NCBI RefSeq assembly: GCF_000147335.1
Contig: NC_014501.1
Span: 6,006,501 to 6,070,500, forward strand
From: Gloeothece verrucosa PCC 7822
GTDB lineage: Bacteria; Cyanobacteriota; Cyanobacteriia; Cyanobacteriales; Microcystaceae
Length of the DNA stretch: 64,000 nt
Direction: 5' to 3'
Both the position numbers and the translations under genes were made by a program. Shown here one piece after another: positions 1 through 8,917 of this stretch (its first letter is position 1; each line of letters opens with the position of its first letter). The notes under the pieces are model-generated. The model ran no database searches. It was not told the origin of the DNA and saw nothing but the letters and a program-made list of their open reading frames with translations.

Positions 1-719
1 ATTTAATACAAGAAATCAAGTCTAAAATCAAAAAAGAATCAACTCAATCTAAAGTGTTTGATTTATTATCAGATCAACAATGGCATTGCCGTAGCTGTGA
101 AGGCAAGATGATAGCGTCTGAACAATATGCAGGAGGAGGCGGAATACAAGGTTTACAGCGAGGAACTCAAAATCGTCCTGGTTTAGTTATTGAAACTAAA
201 AAACTCAATTGTCAGCAATGTAATAAAATCACTAATTGGGATCGATGGACTGGAGAAATTAAAGAGTCAAACACGGCTGCAAATATTCCAACAACCTTAA
301 AAAAAAGAATTTTTGAAATTTATTCATATACTGATGTAATTGAACAAAGAAAACGCCCTGCTCATGAATTAGTTATTGATCATCGATTTCCAATGGAACG
401 ATGGGGAAATGCTGAAGAAAAACATCAGGTAACAATGAGTGAAGAAGCAATTAGAAAAAAGTTTCAATTATTAAAAAAAGATTCATCTGGTAATCACAAT
501 CTTTTAAAATCAAGAAGCTGTGAGCGATGTATTGACACTGGCAAAAGAGGTACACCTTTAGGAATTAGATTTTGGTATGCAGGAGATGAGGATTGGACTT
601 CTCCTCATCAGCGTGGGGTTGAGGCTGAACAGGGTTGTATAGGATGTGGTTGGTATGACTTTGAGGCTTGGCGAAATGCCCTGAATGACAAAATTGCTAA
701 CCTTAAATTGAATGATTAA
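1..719 (+). CDS. HNH restriction endonuclease-like protein, 5' partial
   Basis: Probable type II restriction nuclease paired with the convergent cytosine methyltransferase 21 bp away. The frame is open to the left window edge: codons from base 3 onward read LIQEIKSKIKKE before the GTG at base 54, so the true start lies upstream and that GTG is probably internal. Four CxxC pairs are visible (HCRSC, CQQC, CERC, CIGC), suggesting zinc-binding knuckles. An HNH/beta-beta-alpha-metal core is suggested by VIDHRFP followed by NHNLL close to CERC. Nuclease plus neighbouring methyltransferase is the classic restriction-modification arrangement. Cleavage specificity cannot be read from the sequence. Fairly sure of the HNH class; restriction function is inferred from context. 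Confidence 0.72.
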   Translation, partial: LIQEIKSKIKKESTQSKVFDLLSDQQWHCRSCEGKMIASEQYAGGGGIQGLQRGTQNRPGLVIETKKLNCQQCNKITNWDRWTGEIKESNTAANIPTTLKKRIFEIYSYTDVIEQRKRPAHELVIDHRFPMERWGNAEEKHQVTMSEEAIRKKFQLLKKDSSGNHNLLKSRSCERCIDTGKRGTPLGIRFWYAGDEDWTSPHQRGVEAEQGCIGCGWYDFEAWRNALNDKIANLKLND

Positions 720-740
720 CCCTCATTATATTGGCATTTT

Positions 741-1904
741 TCAGGAAATTTTATTTAAATAAGGAATCAGTGCCTTTCCTATACATTCTGCTAAACGCGG
801 TGGTACAGCATTACCAATTTGCCACATAGCTTTTTTCATAGTCCCTTCAAAAATAAAAGAATCTGGAAAGGTTTGTAATCTTGCCATTTCTCGTGCTGAA
901 ATTACACGATTAAGATAAGGATGAATATGTGTTCCTCCATGATTTTCCTTAATTGTCATACTAGGCTTGCCTAAATACTGACGCTTAAAAGCATCAGCAT
1001 AGCTTTTATAGAGTGATCCACCAGGAGGAACCTGAGCAATTCGCTTCATATATTCAGAAGAATGCCGAGTCCATTCATGATTGATTTCTGGAATAGATTT
1101 ATATTCTGGAAGGTCAGAAATTGCTGATTCTATAGAGAGATATTGTTCAGGTAATAATTGAGGTTCAGGATAAGGATTAGGCATTTTCAATCGATTAGCA
1201 ATAAAAATAGCTCGTGGGCGAATTTGCGGCACACCGTAAGCCGCCGATTCAAGAATAGCAACAGAAATAGCTTCATAACCAATCGCTTTAAACTCTTCAA
1301 AGATAGCTTCTTTTACAGCACCTTTATTCATAGTTAGAATTCCGGGTACATTTTCCATAACGATGTACCAAGGACGTATTTCTGAGACAACTCTTATAAA
1401 TTCGTAGAACAAAAAATTTCTAGGATCATTAGGATTACGTTGTCCTGCCACAGAAAAACCTTGACAAGGAGGGCCACCAACTACTAAATGAATTTCAGGA
1501 GAGCCAATTTGATTAAGCCAATTTATAGGCAAAAATTCGGCAATATCTCCGCAAAAATGGTGACATTGAGGAAAATTTTTGACATAGGTTGCCGATGCAA
1601 TAGGATTAATTTCTAGGCTGGCTATAGGTTTCAATCCTGCCTGAACAAAACCTTGTGTTATCCCACCTGCACCGGCAAAGAGATCGACAAATGTATAGTT
1701 AAATGATGTCTCAGGCTGTTCTTTAACTTTAACAAAAATTTTATAATGATCGTCGTGGTTTTGCTCTAATTGACGTTTAAGACGCTCATAACGCCCTAAT
1801 TTAGGCTTTTTATCGTATTTATGAAGAATATGGTCTTCTTGTTCAGTAAATAAGGATAGTTGTAAGGCTTTCACGTTGACTATTAAATCTGTTCTTGTTC
1901 GCAT
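741..1904 (-). CDS. DNA (cytosine-5-)-methyltransferase
   Basis: Transfers a methyl group from S-adenosylmethionine to C5 of cytosine. Conserved C5-MTase motifs appear in order: motif I DLFAGAGG (about residues 74-81), the PCQGFS loop with catalytic Cys147 (about 146-151), ENVPG (about 184-188), PQIRPRA (about 226-232) and, near the C-terminus, GNAVPP. The stretch at about 240-330 should hold the target-recognition domain. At 387 residues it is a normal monospecific type II enzyme. It has a roughly 70-residue charged N-terminal extension before motif I. It converges on the HNH nuclease, so it should protect the sites that nuclease cuts. Confidence 0.95.
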   Translation of the reverse strand: MRTRTDLIVNVKALQLSLFTEQEDHILHKYDKKPKLGRYERLKRQLEQNHDDHYKIFVKVKEQPETSFNYTFVDLFAGAGGITQGFVQAGLKPIASLEINPIASATYVKNFPQCHHFCGDIAEFLPINWLNQIGSPEIHLVVGGPPCQGFSVAGQRNPNDPRNFLFYEFIRVVSEIRPWYIVMENVPGILTMNKGAVKEAIFEEFKAIGYEAISVAILESAAYGVPQIRPRAIFIANRLKMPNPYPEPQLLPEQYLSIESAISDLPEYKSIPEINHEWTRHSSEYMKRIAQVPPGGSLYKSYADAFKRQYLGKPSMTIKENHGGTHIHPYLNRVISAREMARLQTFPDSFIFEGTMKKAMWQIGNAVPPRLAECIGKALIPYLNKIS

Positions 1905-1976
1905 TGTGACACATCGTCAACATTATATCAACTAGCGGGAATACTGAGAAGCCAACAAATTTTTTAGTAAAATAAA

Positions 1977-2022
1977 AAAACAACCCCCTTTCTCTAAAAA
2001 AGGAGGTTAGGGGTTAGATAAA
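1977..2022. other. imperfect inverted repeat between genes
   Basis: An AACCCCCTTT arm is followed by AAAGGAGGTT and then AGGGGTT. It lies between the methyltransferase start and the 3' end of the ABC permease, so it could end the permease transcript. There is no clean U-tract, and similar pyrimidine/purine palindromes are scattered in cyanobacterial intergenic regions. Confidence 0.3.
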
Positions 2023-2064
2023 CAAGAAGTTCAGTTCCCCAGTCGAGCTTAGAAATTCTCACCC

Positions 2065-3747
2065 TTAGTGAGCCAATAAAGCCTTAGTTTGAGACTCACC
2101 CGCTAAACGTAACTGTCGAGTCATTTGGAAACTTAACACTGTAATGGTCAACCATTGTCCCAACAGCGAGAATAAAATAGATGTGGCTGTAGCATATTCA
2201 GTTGCAACCGTTGGTAAAACCGAAAATAACCAAGGCCAAGCCATTTTTGTCGGTTCAATTCCCAAAAATCCCAAGCCAACTATAGGCAGAACAATTAAAG
2301 TCCCCAACATAGCCGCCGCCGCTATAAAGCGCTTCGAGGACTTCATTAGTAGCATTCGTTGAGCCACTAGGGCGTAAATTAATATCATACTTAACCCTAA
2401 CCATAACCCGGCAAGAGTGGGTAATGTCTTGTCCTCAAGAGGAGATAAAAGGATAACAGGGGTTAGATAAAGCGCAACAATACAGACATTAAGATCGATC
2501 GCTGCAAGAGAAGGACTTTTATCGCCAAAAATTAAATCCTTAGCCAAACTCCGCTTATTACTTCCCATTTGATGACGATAACGGGCCCAATCTTGCAAAG
2601 CTTGACGATGAGGACTTAAGGCCCCAATCAGTAATAAGAAAAAGGCCGTCAGGAAAATTTGTAAAGCCACAAAACTATCAAATAGTCTGTAACTCTCGGT
2701 AGTTTGCAGAACAAATCCCACAAGAATCACCACATAACTACCCGTAATCCAATAACTTTGGGACTTACTCAATACAGTGGCTAAAGGATTGTGAAAACGG
2801 CGTTTTAAAGCTTGAGTAATCCAATAAGTCCACCATGCCATATTGAGGAGCATAAAACCTATGCCACTGGTCGCTTTATTCCATAAAGGTAGCCCATACC
2901 AAAGTAAATCATTTAAATGTTCTAGGTTGAAATAACCAACCGTGTGAGGAGGTAAAAAAGTCGAGTTAACCAGATAAGCTAGGATAGTACCTGGATAAAA
3001 CAAGGCTAACCAATCAAACGGGGAATCACTTAAAAAGCTGTTAGACATTACCATTCCTGTCATCAACGACAGAAATAACAAAACTGTTCCACTACCCAAC
3101 CAAGCTTGAAAACCTCCTAATGCCCCACTAATTAAGCCAAATAATAACGCCGCATTGTAGAATAGAACACAACTGGCAATCAGAACGCCATAAAAACCGA
3201 GAATGAGACTTAAGGGGATATGAGCCGATAATCCGGCTAACAAATGAAAAGGCATCGCTAGAAGTGCTACCCCATAAAGTAAAATTGGCACACCAAGCAC
3301 TTTACCAATAAAGATATTTTTAGCCGTTTGAGGACTGAGGCGAATAAAATTAAGAGTACCTCGTTGTTCTTCTCGGGATAAATCCGAGATCAGCATATAA
3401 GTCCCCACCACCAACATCACCAAAATTCCCACCACACTTAAAAAAGTAAAAACATCTAGCCACCACAACTCCTTCATAATCATCGGATTACCGAATAAAT
3501 CTTTGACACAGAATCCCAAAGTATCGTAATAGGTATAGTCACGAGAAGGAGAAGTGCCAGTACAATAACGATTATATTCAGACCTCAATGTCGGTAGCAG
3601 ACTGCTATAGTACAAATATACGAATAGTTGGCCCAAAATAGAGATAGCCGCAGCGATGGCAATGGGACGAGGTTTGAGTCGTCCTTTAATTTCTCGGAAC
3701 AGTTGAGGGTTCGACTCACCGAGCCTATCTATTAATTGTGACATCAT
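2065..3747 (-). CDS. ABC-2 type transporter permease
   Basis: Large hydrophobic protein (560 residues) with about ten or more predicted membrane segments. The first is near residues 29-50, the next near 98-120 after an extracytoplasmic loop, and others continue to the C-terminus. It contains LSREEQRGTLNFIRLSP after the second segment, a motif region typical of ABC-2 permeases. The ATPase gene upstream on the same strand (278 bp apart) is its likely partner, so together they would form an exporter of unknown substrate. AGGAGG lies 10 bases before the first of two adjacent ATG codons; the second ATG is equally possible. Confidence 0.85.
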   Translation of the reverse strand: MMSQLIDRLGESNPQLFREIKGRLKPRPIAIAAAISILGQLFVYLYYSSLLPTLRSEYNRYCTGTSPSRDYTYYDTLGFCVKDLFGNPMIMKELWWLDVFTFLSVVGILVMLVVGTYMLISDLSREEQRGTLNFIRLSPQTAKNIFIGKVLGVPILLYGVALLAMPFHLLAGLSAHIPLSLILGFYGVLIASCVLFYNAALLFGLISGALGGFQAWLGSGTVLLFLSLMTGMVMSNSFLSDSPFDWLALFYPGTILAYLVNSTFLPPHTVGYFNLEHLNDLLWYGLPLWNKATSGIGFMLLNMAWWTYWITQALKRRFHNPLATVLSKSQSYWITGSYVVILVGFVLQTTESYRLFDSFVALQIFLTAFFLLLIGALSPHRQALQDWARYRHQMGSNKRSLAKDLIFGDKSPSLAAIDLNVCIVALYLTPVILLSPLEDKTLPTLAGLWLGLSMILIYALVAQRMLLMKSSKRFIAAAAMLGTLIVLPIVGLGFLGIEPTKMAWPWLFSVLPTVATEYATATSILFSLLGQWLTITVLSFQMTRQLRLAGESQTKALLAH

Positions 3748-4025
3748 AATCCTTTTTCCTCCTAGGCGAGAGTGGAGTGATCAAATAGTCTGTTATTTAT
3801 GACCAGCTACGAGTACAAGTGGTTCATTGTTGGGTTCGCTATTCTATGATTAGCTCTAGGATAACTAATGAGTTGAATAATCAGCCAACCGTAGGAAGGG
3901 CGGGTAAAACTGACTAATTTATCAGTTTAGAATCACCAAGAAAGTGGCTTAACCCGTTTGTAGAGTGCAGAGTCAAAATTTAAGTGAACATTTGTTTTTA
4001 TTCCTCATCAATGCTTGCTCGTGAT

Positions 4026-4979
4026 TTAAGATACTTGTTTATGTCCTAGTTTTAAGAATATAGTCTCTAAATCTTCTTGAGTACAGTGAAAGTCTGTCAG
4101 GGGAATTTTAGCCATAACCAATGAGCGTAATAACTCTGCACATTCTTCTGCACTCCCAGAAAAATTAACGCGAACAGTTTTTTTATCTTGAAGAACTTCC
4201 CACCCTTGAACCAATAAATTATTTTTTAATTCGGCTTCTAAAACTTCTAAGTTTCCTAAAGTAGAAATAATAATCTGTTGGCGAGATAGACGTTGATATA
4301 ACTCTTTAAGAGAACAACTTTCTACTAAACATCCTAGTTCCATAATGCCCACAGACGTACATAATTCTGCCAAGTCACTCAAAACATGAGAAGAAATTAC
4401 AATGGTCATTCCTGCCGCTTGTAGGATTTTGATAATTTCCCGAAATTGCATTCTGGCGATGGGATCTAAACCTGAAACCGGTTCATCTAATAGCAGTAAG
4501 ATCGGTTCATGTATAATGGTTCGGGCTAAACTAAGACGTTGTTTCATCCCTCGAGAGAGGGTAGCAATAGAACTATCCCGTTTACTGGTTAGTTGCACTA
4601 ATTCTAAAACTTCATGGAGACGACGACGACGGTGAGATTGCTTGAGTCGGTAGAGACGCGCAAAATAATCTAAATAATCCCAAACCGTTAAATCATCATA
4701 CAAGGGGAAATCATCAGGAAGGTATCCTAAGCGTTGTTTAAGACGAGGGTTACTCTGATCGCGCAACAATAGTTCACCATTGATATAAATCTCTCCTGTT
4801 GTGGGTTCGCAAGCGGCGGCTAACATTCGCAGTAAAGTCGTTTTCCCTGCACCATTGGGTCCTATCAGTCCGTAAACTTCCCCGGTTTCGACTTGTAACT
4901 CTACGTTATTAACGGCAAGATTTCGCTCAAATTGTTTAGTCAGTCCATAAGTAGCAAGTGCTAGTTCTTTCGTCATCAT
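4026..4979 (-). CDS. ABC transporter ATP-binding protein (ABC-2 exporter type)
   Basis: Energises the permease encoded just downstream. Walker A GPNGAGKTT (about residues 40-48), signature LSRGMKQR, and Walker B LLLLDEPVSGLD followed by the H-loop ISSH are all intact. The C-terminal 90 residues form the extra domain common in DrrA/NatA-type ATPases. The longest frame begins at a TTG; the tandem ATG codons two and three codons later are better starts, and I placed the start at the first. The substrate is not predictable. Confidence 0.88.
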   Translation of the reverse strand: MMTKELALATYGLTKQFERNLAVNNVELQVETGEVYGLIGPNGAGKTTLLRMLAAACEPTTGEIYINGELLLRDQSNPRLKQRLGYLPDDFPLYDDLTVWDYLDYFARLYRLKQSHRRRRLHEVLELVQLTSKRDSSIATLSRGMKQRLSLARTIIHEPILLLLDEPVSGLDPIARMQFREIIKILQAAGMTIVISSHVLSDLAELCTSVGIMELGCLVESCSLKELYQRLSRQQIIISTLGNLEVLEAELKNNLLVQGWEVLQDKKTVRVNFSGSAEECAELLRSLVMAKIPLTDFHCTQEDLETIFLKLGHKQVS

Positions 4980-5158
4980 AGACAATCATCTGTCATAGCG
5001 ATCCTGTTGTCTAGCTTAACCCGCCTCATTCTAGTTGTCAGGATTTGATATTCACCTGATTAATTGCCACAGCTAAAATTAATGGGCATTAGACATCTTT
5101 ATTAATGGTCTATGCCCTGATTCAGTTTTATTGTTAATTTTTGAGCAAAAACTTTGAT

Positions 5159-5734
5159 TTACTTAGCAGGCGGCAAAATAACCTTATTAATCACATGAAT
5201 AACACCATTGCTGGCTTGAATGTCAGGCTGAATTACAGTTGCATCGTTGACTTGAACTTTTTTTCCTAGCTTAATCATTACTGGACTACCTTCGACTGTT
5301 TCCACTGTACCGGCTTTGAGTTCCGAAGAGGTGACTTTTCCAGGTACGACATGATAAGTCAAAATTGCCACTAATTTCGCTTTGTTTTCGGGCTTGAGTA
5401 AGTTGTCTACTGTGCCTTTAGGAAGGGCAGCAAAAGCTTGATCCGTAGGAGCAAAAACCGTAAAAGGACCTTCTTGACTTAAAGTTCCCTCTAATCCCGC
5501 CGCTTTTAAAGCCGCCGTCAGAGTTTTAAAAGAACCTGCTGCGGTAGCTACTTCGACGATGTTACCTCTAGACGTTTGGGCAATCTTTATCGCAGATGGG
5601 CGACTATTGGCTGGGGTCGGGAACGAGTTCCCGACTAAATCTTGATCGGCTGTGGCGGGAGAGGCTAACCCTATTCCTATTGCTGTCAAACTAACTATCG
5701 TGACTAAAGGGGCAAAATTAGAGACTTTAAACAT
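5159..5734 (-). CDS. Secreted fasciclin (FAS1) domain protein
   Basis: One FAS1 domain of about 130 residues at the C-terminus (from IVEVATAAGSFKTL to HVINKVILP, with the conserved TVFAPTDQAF and LTYHVV segments). FAS1 proteins are adhesion-like and usually extracellular. The N-terminus MFKVSNFAPLVTIVSLTAIG ending ASPATA looks like a Sec signal peptide. The ATG chosen is six codons inside a longer TTG-initiated frame. The linker between signal peptide and domain is partly encoded by a palindromic repeat that also occurs in intergenic DNA (see repeat entries). A paralogue without a signal peptide lies at 22056-22460. Confidence 0.88.
   Translation of the reverse strand: MFKVSNFAPLVTIVSLTAIGIGLASPATADQDLVGNSFPTPANSRPSAIKIAQTSRGNIVEVATAAGSFKTLTAALKAAGLEGTLSQEGPFTVFAPTDQAFAALPKGTVDNLLKPENKAKLVAILTYHVVPGKVTSSELKAGTVETVEGSPVMIKLGKKVQVNDATVIQPDIQASNGVIHVINKVILPPAK
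5611..5635. repeat. dispersed palindromic repeat, copy 1 (intragenic)
   Basis: Copy of a 25-bp repeat with the palindromic core GTCGGGAACGAGTTCCCGAC (9-bp arms, 2-base centre). It is identical to copy 2 at 22743-22767. It lies in frame within the FAS1 gene, where the minus strand translates as VGNSFPTP, between the signal peptide and the FAS1 domain. Confidence 0.85.
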
Positions 5735-5952
5735 AGTTTTATTATGGGTCAATGAGTTTGAGCGGTTAATAAAACTTAATATAACGCAAAAAAAAGGAAC
5801 AAATTGTTCCTTACCGGCAAGGATTTTTTCACTGGCCGCAGCGATTGATTAATATCTATAGAAACACTGCTCCCTCTAAGCGGCTTAACCGAGTTAGCCT
5901 AATCACAAGCCACTTTGCCCCTAAGATTGGCGTTAAAAATAAAAACTCGAAT

Positions 5953-6390
5953 CTATTCGTTATCGCCACCTATGCTAATGCCTGTATTATAAATTTGAGC
6001 ATTCTTTAAATTTAATCCTTCCATCAACGCCCCTGTAACATCAGCATCGTAGAGCATAGCGTTGGTAAAATTTACATCCTTTAAGTTAGAATTATTCAAA
6101 CTGGCATTAGTTACCATCGCGCCAGTTAAATCGGCTCCTTGAAGATTAGCTCCGGTTAAATCGGCTCCTTCTAAATTAGCTTCTACCAAATTGGCCCCGC
6201 TTAAATTAGCATTACGCAAATCAGCCCCAATTAAATGAGCCGCACTCAAATTAGCTCCCCTGAGATCGCAGCCGATACATTCATTGGTTTCTAATAACCG
6301 TTTGACCTGAGCCGCATTTTCAGCTTTAGCTGGACTGCTTAATACAATAGGAGCTATAATAGCTAAAGTCGCTACGACTAAACGTTTCAT
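5953..6390 (-). CDS. Secreted pentapeptide-repeat protein
   Basis: After a signal peptide (MKRLVVATLAIIAPIVLSSP, then AKA) the protein consists almost wholly of A(D/N)Lxx pentapeptide repeats, for example GANLSGANLVEANLEGADL, which fold as a right-handed quadrilateral beta-helix. Two cysteines (CIGC) precede the repeats. GGAGG eight bases before the ATG supports this start over an upstream GTG. Many such proteins occur in cyanobacteria, usually of unknown role and often placed in lumen or periplasm. The function here is unknown. Confidence 0.88.
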   Translation of the reverse strand: MKRLVVATLAIIAPIVLSSPAKAENAAQVKRLLETNECIGCDLRGANLSAAHLIGADLRNANLSGANLVEANLEGADLTGANLQGADLTGAMVTNASLNNSNLKDVNFTNAMLYDADVTGALMEGLNLKNAQIYNTGISIGGDNE

Positions 6391-6408
6391 ATTCTTGCCT
6401 CCGCTCAC

Positions 6409-7330
6409 TCTTGCTCTCTTTCTCTTTTAGGATACAAACTTAATCGTTTACCCTACCTCACCCAATCGGGCTATTTGTATTTGCTTGATTGCCTCAAGAC
6501 TTGCTCTGTCAAAAAGCCGACAGGGGATCTCCCTCCAGGCAGAAAAAGTCGCTTGTCACTGTTTTAAAATTCGCCAATGAGAACGAGCCAAGACAATTTT
6601 TTAAGCCCAGACTTCAGTTTTTTTTAAGTTTGAATAACAGCTAATAGTTATGTCTATTAAATGCTCTTTATGTTAGAATAAATTAGGGACAATAAAAATA
6701 CGAGGAATTGGATTAAAAAAGGTTTGCTGCTTTGAAGTGGATAAAAATTTTAGTCTAATCACTCCCCGAATCTTAACAGATGATGAGAGTGCTAGGAGCT
6801 ATCACTTTGATCGCAGTATTATAATTTTCAGGAAACCTTAACTATTATATACCTTAACTCAATTGGCAAGCTCGTGGTTAGTGAGCCATTAACTCTATTT
6901 TGCCCTAGAAAAAAATTGAAACATTGATTGGCTTTTTGGTCTATCCTGTCGTGAGGATTTTTGAGGCAGAAAGTCAAGAAATGCCATAAACAAACTGCTG
7001 TTTACAGCACCCTTTTTTAATAACAGATCCTTATGTAAGTAATTAAAACTTTGTATAGGGATTTGAAAAAGACACTCAAGACTGACTAAACGTCCTAGTA
7101 GAGATTGTCTTTCACGGGACATGACATAACTTTGGGAAGATGCCCCTAAGTTTTTAATCCCTATTTTGAAGGAAAGAAGCCGAAAAATGTCATTTTATGC
7201 TTCTGTCCTCCAGCGAATTTTGTTCACTTATTAGCTGAATATCTCCTACTTGAAGGAGAAAGAAAAAAACAGTATAATCAGCTACACTCAAAGCAACTGA
7301 TTAAAATCAACAAATTTTTTCGCCTAATTA
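6409..7330. other. long AT-rich intergenic region
   Basis: About 920 bp between the divergent pentapeptide-repeat and DMT transporter genes. I see no convincing gene, tRNA or known RNA. A 75-codon minus-strand frame (6895-7122) has no recognisable family. The region probably holds the promoters of both flanking genes; further content is unresolved. Confidence 0.4.
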
Positions 7331-8332
7331 ATGACAACAAGTTTTATGACCAAAGAATTAACACTCCCTCAACCTAGATTGTGGAGAAATCAAACCTCAA
7401 TAGCAATATTATCTTTATGTATAGCGGTAGTGTGTATTTCGGTGGCCGCCATTTTCATTAAATTGTGTGAACAAGAAATTAGTCCTTATGCCACAGCATT
7501 TAATCGCTTTTGGGTAACAACTGTTATTTTAGGCTTATGGCGTGGTGTTAATGGTGGACGAACTCAAGATCTTTCCGACACCGCCGAAGAAATTTCGGAA
7601 ATGGCTCTTGAAACCTGCTCAATTTCTGGTGCAGTTCTCTGGCAATTGGTGCTAGTGGGCATTTTTTTAGCGGCAGATTTATTGCTTTGGTCTTGGTCAT
7701 TAACTCAGACAAGTGTGGCAAATGCGACTCTATTGGCTAATCTTACCCCATTATTTACGAGCTTAGGAATGTGGGGCATTTGGGGTAAACAGTTTGACCG
7801 TAAATTTGTTATAGGAATGATAGTCGCTTTGTTGGGGGCTATCGCTTTAGGAGTTGGGGACCTTAACGTTCATCCGAGTAAATTAACCGGTGATGTAGCC
7901 GCTATTTTAGCCGCCTTGTCATTTGCCGGTTATCTATTTGTATTAGAGAAACTGCAACTGCGTCTCCCCGCTTTAACGATTACTCGTTGGAGTTCTGCCA
8001 TTGCTAGTGTAGCTCTATTACCCTTTGTTATTTTCAACCATGAGCATATTTTTCCTACTTCTTGGCAGGGATGGTTAGCGGTTATTGGACTTGCGCTCAT
8101 CTGTCAAATCTTAGGGCAAGTCTGCCTAGTTCAGAGTTTAAATCGACTTTCTTGCGGATTTGTTGCCATCTTTTTGCTACTTGAACCTATTTTAGCGGCT
8201 TTTGAAGCTTGGGTGGTTTTCTCAGAAACTCTGAGTATTTTAAATTGGTTGGCTTTTGCTGTCGTCTTGTTAGGAATTTATCTAGCGCTTTGTAGTCAAT
8301 CTTCTTTAAAAGATGCGAGCGAATACGCTTAA
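7331..8332 (+). CDS. DMT-superfamily (EamA) transporter
   Basis: Drug/metabolite transporter of 333 residues with two EamA-type repeats of about five membrane helices each (roughly residues 25-175 and 185-325). The first repeat starts with AIFIKLCEQEISPYATAFNRF, matching the usual RxxxA region after TM1. The second has LAALSFAGYLFVLEK and ends in LGIYLAL. A strong terminator follows. Substrates of this family include amino acids, nucleotides and metabolites and cannot be told from sequence. The soluble insert of about 35 residues after TM2 is somewhat long. Confidence 0.88.
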   Translation: MTTSFMTKELTLPQPRLWRNQTSIAILSLCIAVVCISVAAIFIKLCEQEISPYATAFNRFWVTTVILGLWRGVNGGRTQDLSDTAEEISEMALETCSISGAVLWQLVLVGIFLAADLLLWSWSLTQTSVANATLLANLTPLFTSLGMWGIWGKQFDRKFVIGMIVALLGAIALGVGDLNVHPSKLTGDVAAILAALSFAGYLFVLEKLQLRLPALTITRWSSAIASVALLPFVIFNHEHIFPTSWQGWLAVIGLALICQILGQVCLVQSLNRLSCGFVAIFLLLEPILAAFEAWVVFSETLSILNWLAFAVVLLGIYLALCSQSSLKDASEYA

Positions 8333-8362
8333 AACAGGCTGTTTAATTCATTTGGGAAAAGG

Positions 8363-8405
8363 AAAGGGTAAAGGAGCATTTGATTTACCCTTTTCTCTTT
8401 TTTTA
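8363..8405 (+). terminator. Rho-independent terminator after the DMT transporter gene
   Basis: Stem GGGTAAA/TTTACCC with an 11-base loop, followed by TTTTCTCTTTTTTT. Confidence 0.75.
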
Positions 8406-8414
8406 AGATAGGTT

Positions 8415-8828
8415 TTAGTTGGAAGGATGACGGGAAAATTTCTCAAGTTTTGCTAACCACCACCAGCCGATTAAACATCCTACTAAATAATGAGGAAAAT
8501 CCCACCAAGAAAAGCTAGTCCCTATTAACAAACGTCCGATGAGATAAGAACGAATTAATTCTAAAAAAGGAGGATGCCAAAGCTGTAAAAATTCTAATAT
8601 ACAAGTCATTATAAAAACCCCAATAGGAATTAAACTAATCGCTTTTTTATTTTCAATAAATCCGAAAATGAATAAACACCAAAAAACTTCATACCAAACA
8701 GCCGCTAAATAATTATTTATCCATTCTTGAGCAAAACCTCTATAAAACTTAAATAATAAACCTACGGCGACAACAAATATTAATGAGAAAATAATTAATA
8801 TTTTTAACTTTCTCCCTCTAAACTTCAT
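8415..8828 (-). CDS. DUF2809 family membrane protein
   Basis: Small integral membrane protein (137 residues) with four or five helices. Features shared with DUF2809 proteins include YRG near the first loop, EVFWCLFIFGF, ECLFQLWHPP-like ILEFLQLWHPPFLE, and a C-terminal WWDFPHYLVGCLIGW. Function is unknown. GGAG seven bases before the ATG supports the start. The psbD terminator lies just upstream, so this gene is probably transcribed separately. Confidence 0.75.
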   Translation of the reverse strand: MKFRGRKLKILIIFSLIFVVAVGLLFKFYRGFAQEWINNYLAAVWYEVFWCLFIFGFIENKKAISLIPIGVFIMTCILEFLQLWHPPFLELIRSYLIGRLLIGTSFSWWDFPHYLVGCLIGWWWLAKLEKFSRHPSN

Positions 8829-8842
8829 AACCGTTCTCCAGC

Positions 8843-8869
8843 AAAAAAATAAGCCCCTTAGTGGGGCTT
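8843..8869 (-). terminator. Rho-independent terminator after psbD
   Basis: On the minus strand AAGCCCC, a five-base loop, GGGGCTT and then ATTTTTTT. It separates psbD from the DUF2809 gene. Confidence 0.88.
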
Positions 8870-8917
8870 GGATTTAAGTCAGTTGAAGGATAAATAGCCT
8901 TCCTTCCTGAACTATTC

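Noticed and set aside
6895..7122. 75-codon minus-strand frame in the spacer before the DMT gene
   Set aside because: No family resemblance, no clear ribosome-binding site, and the composition looks random; left as intergenic.
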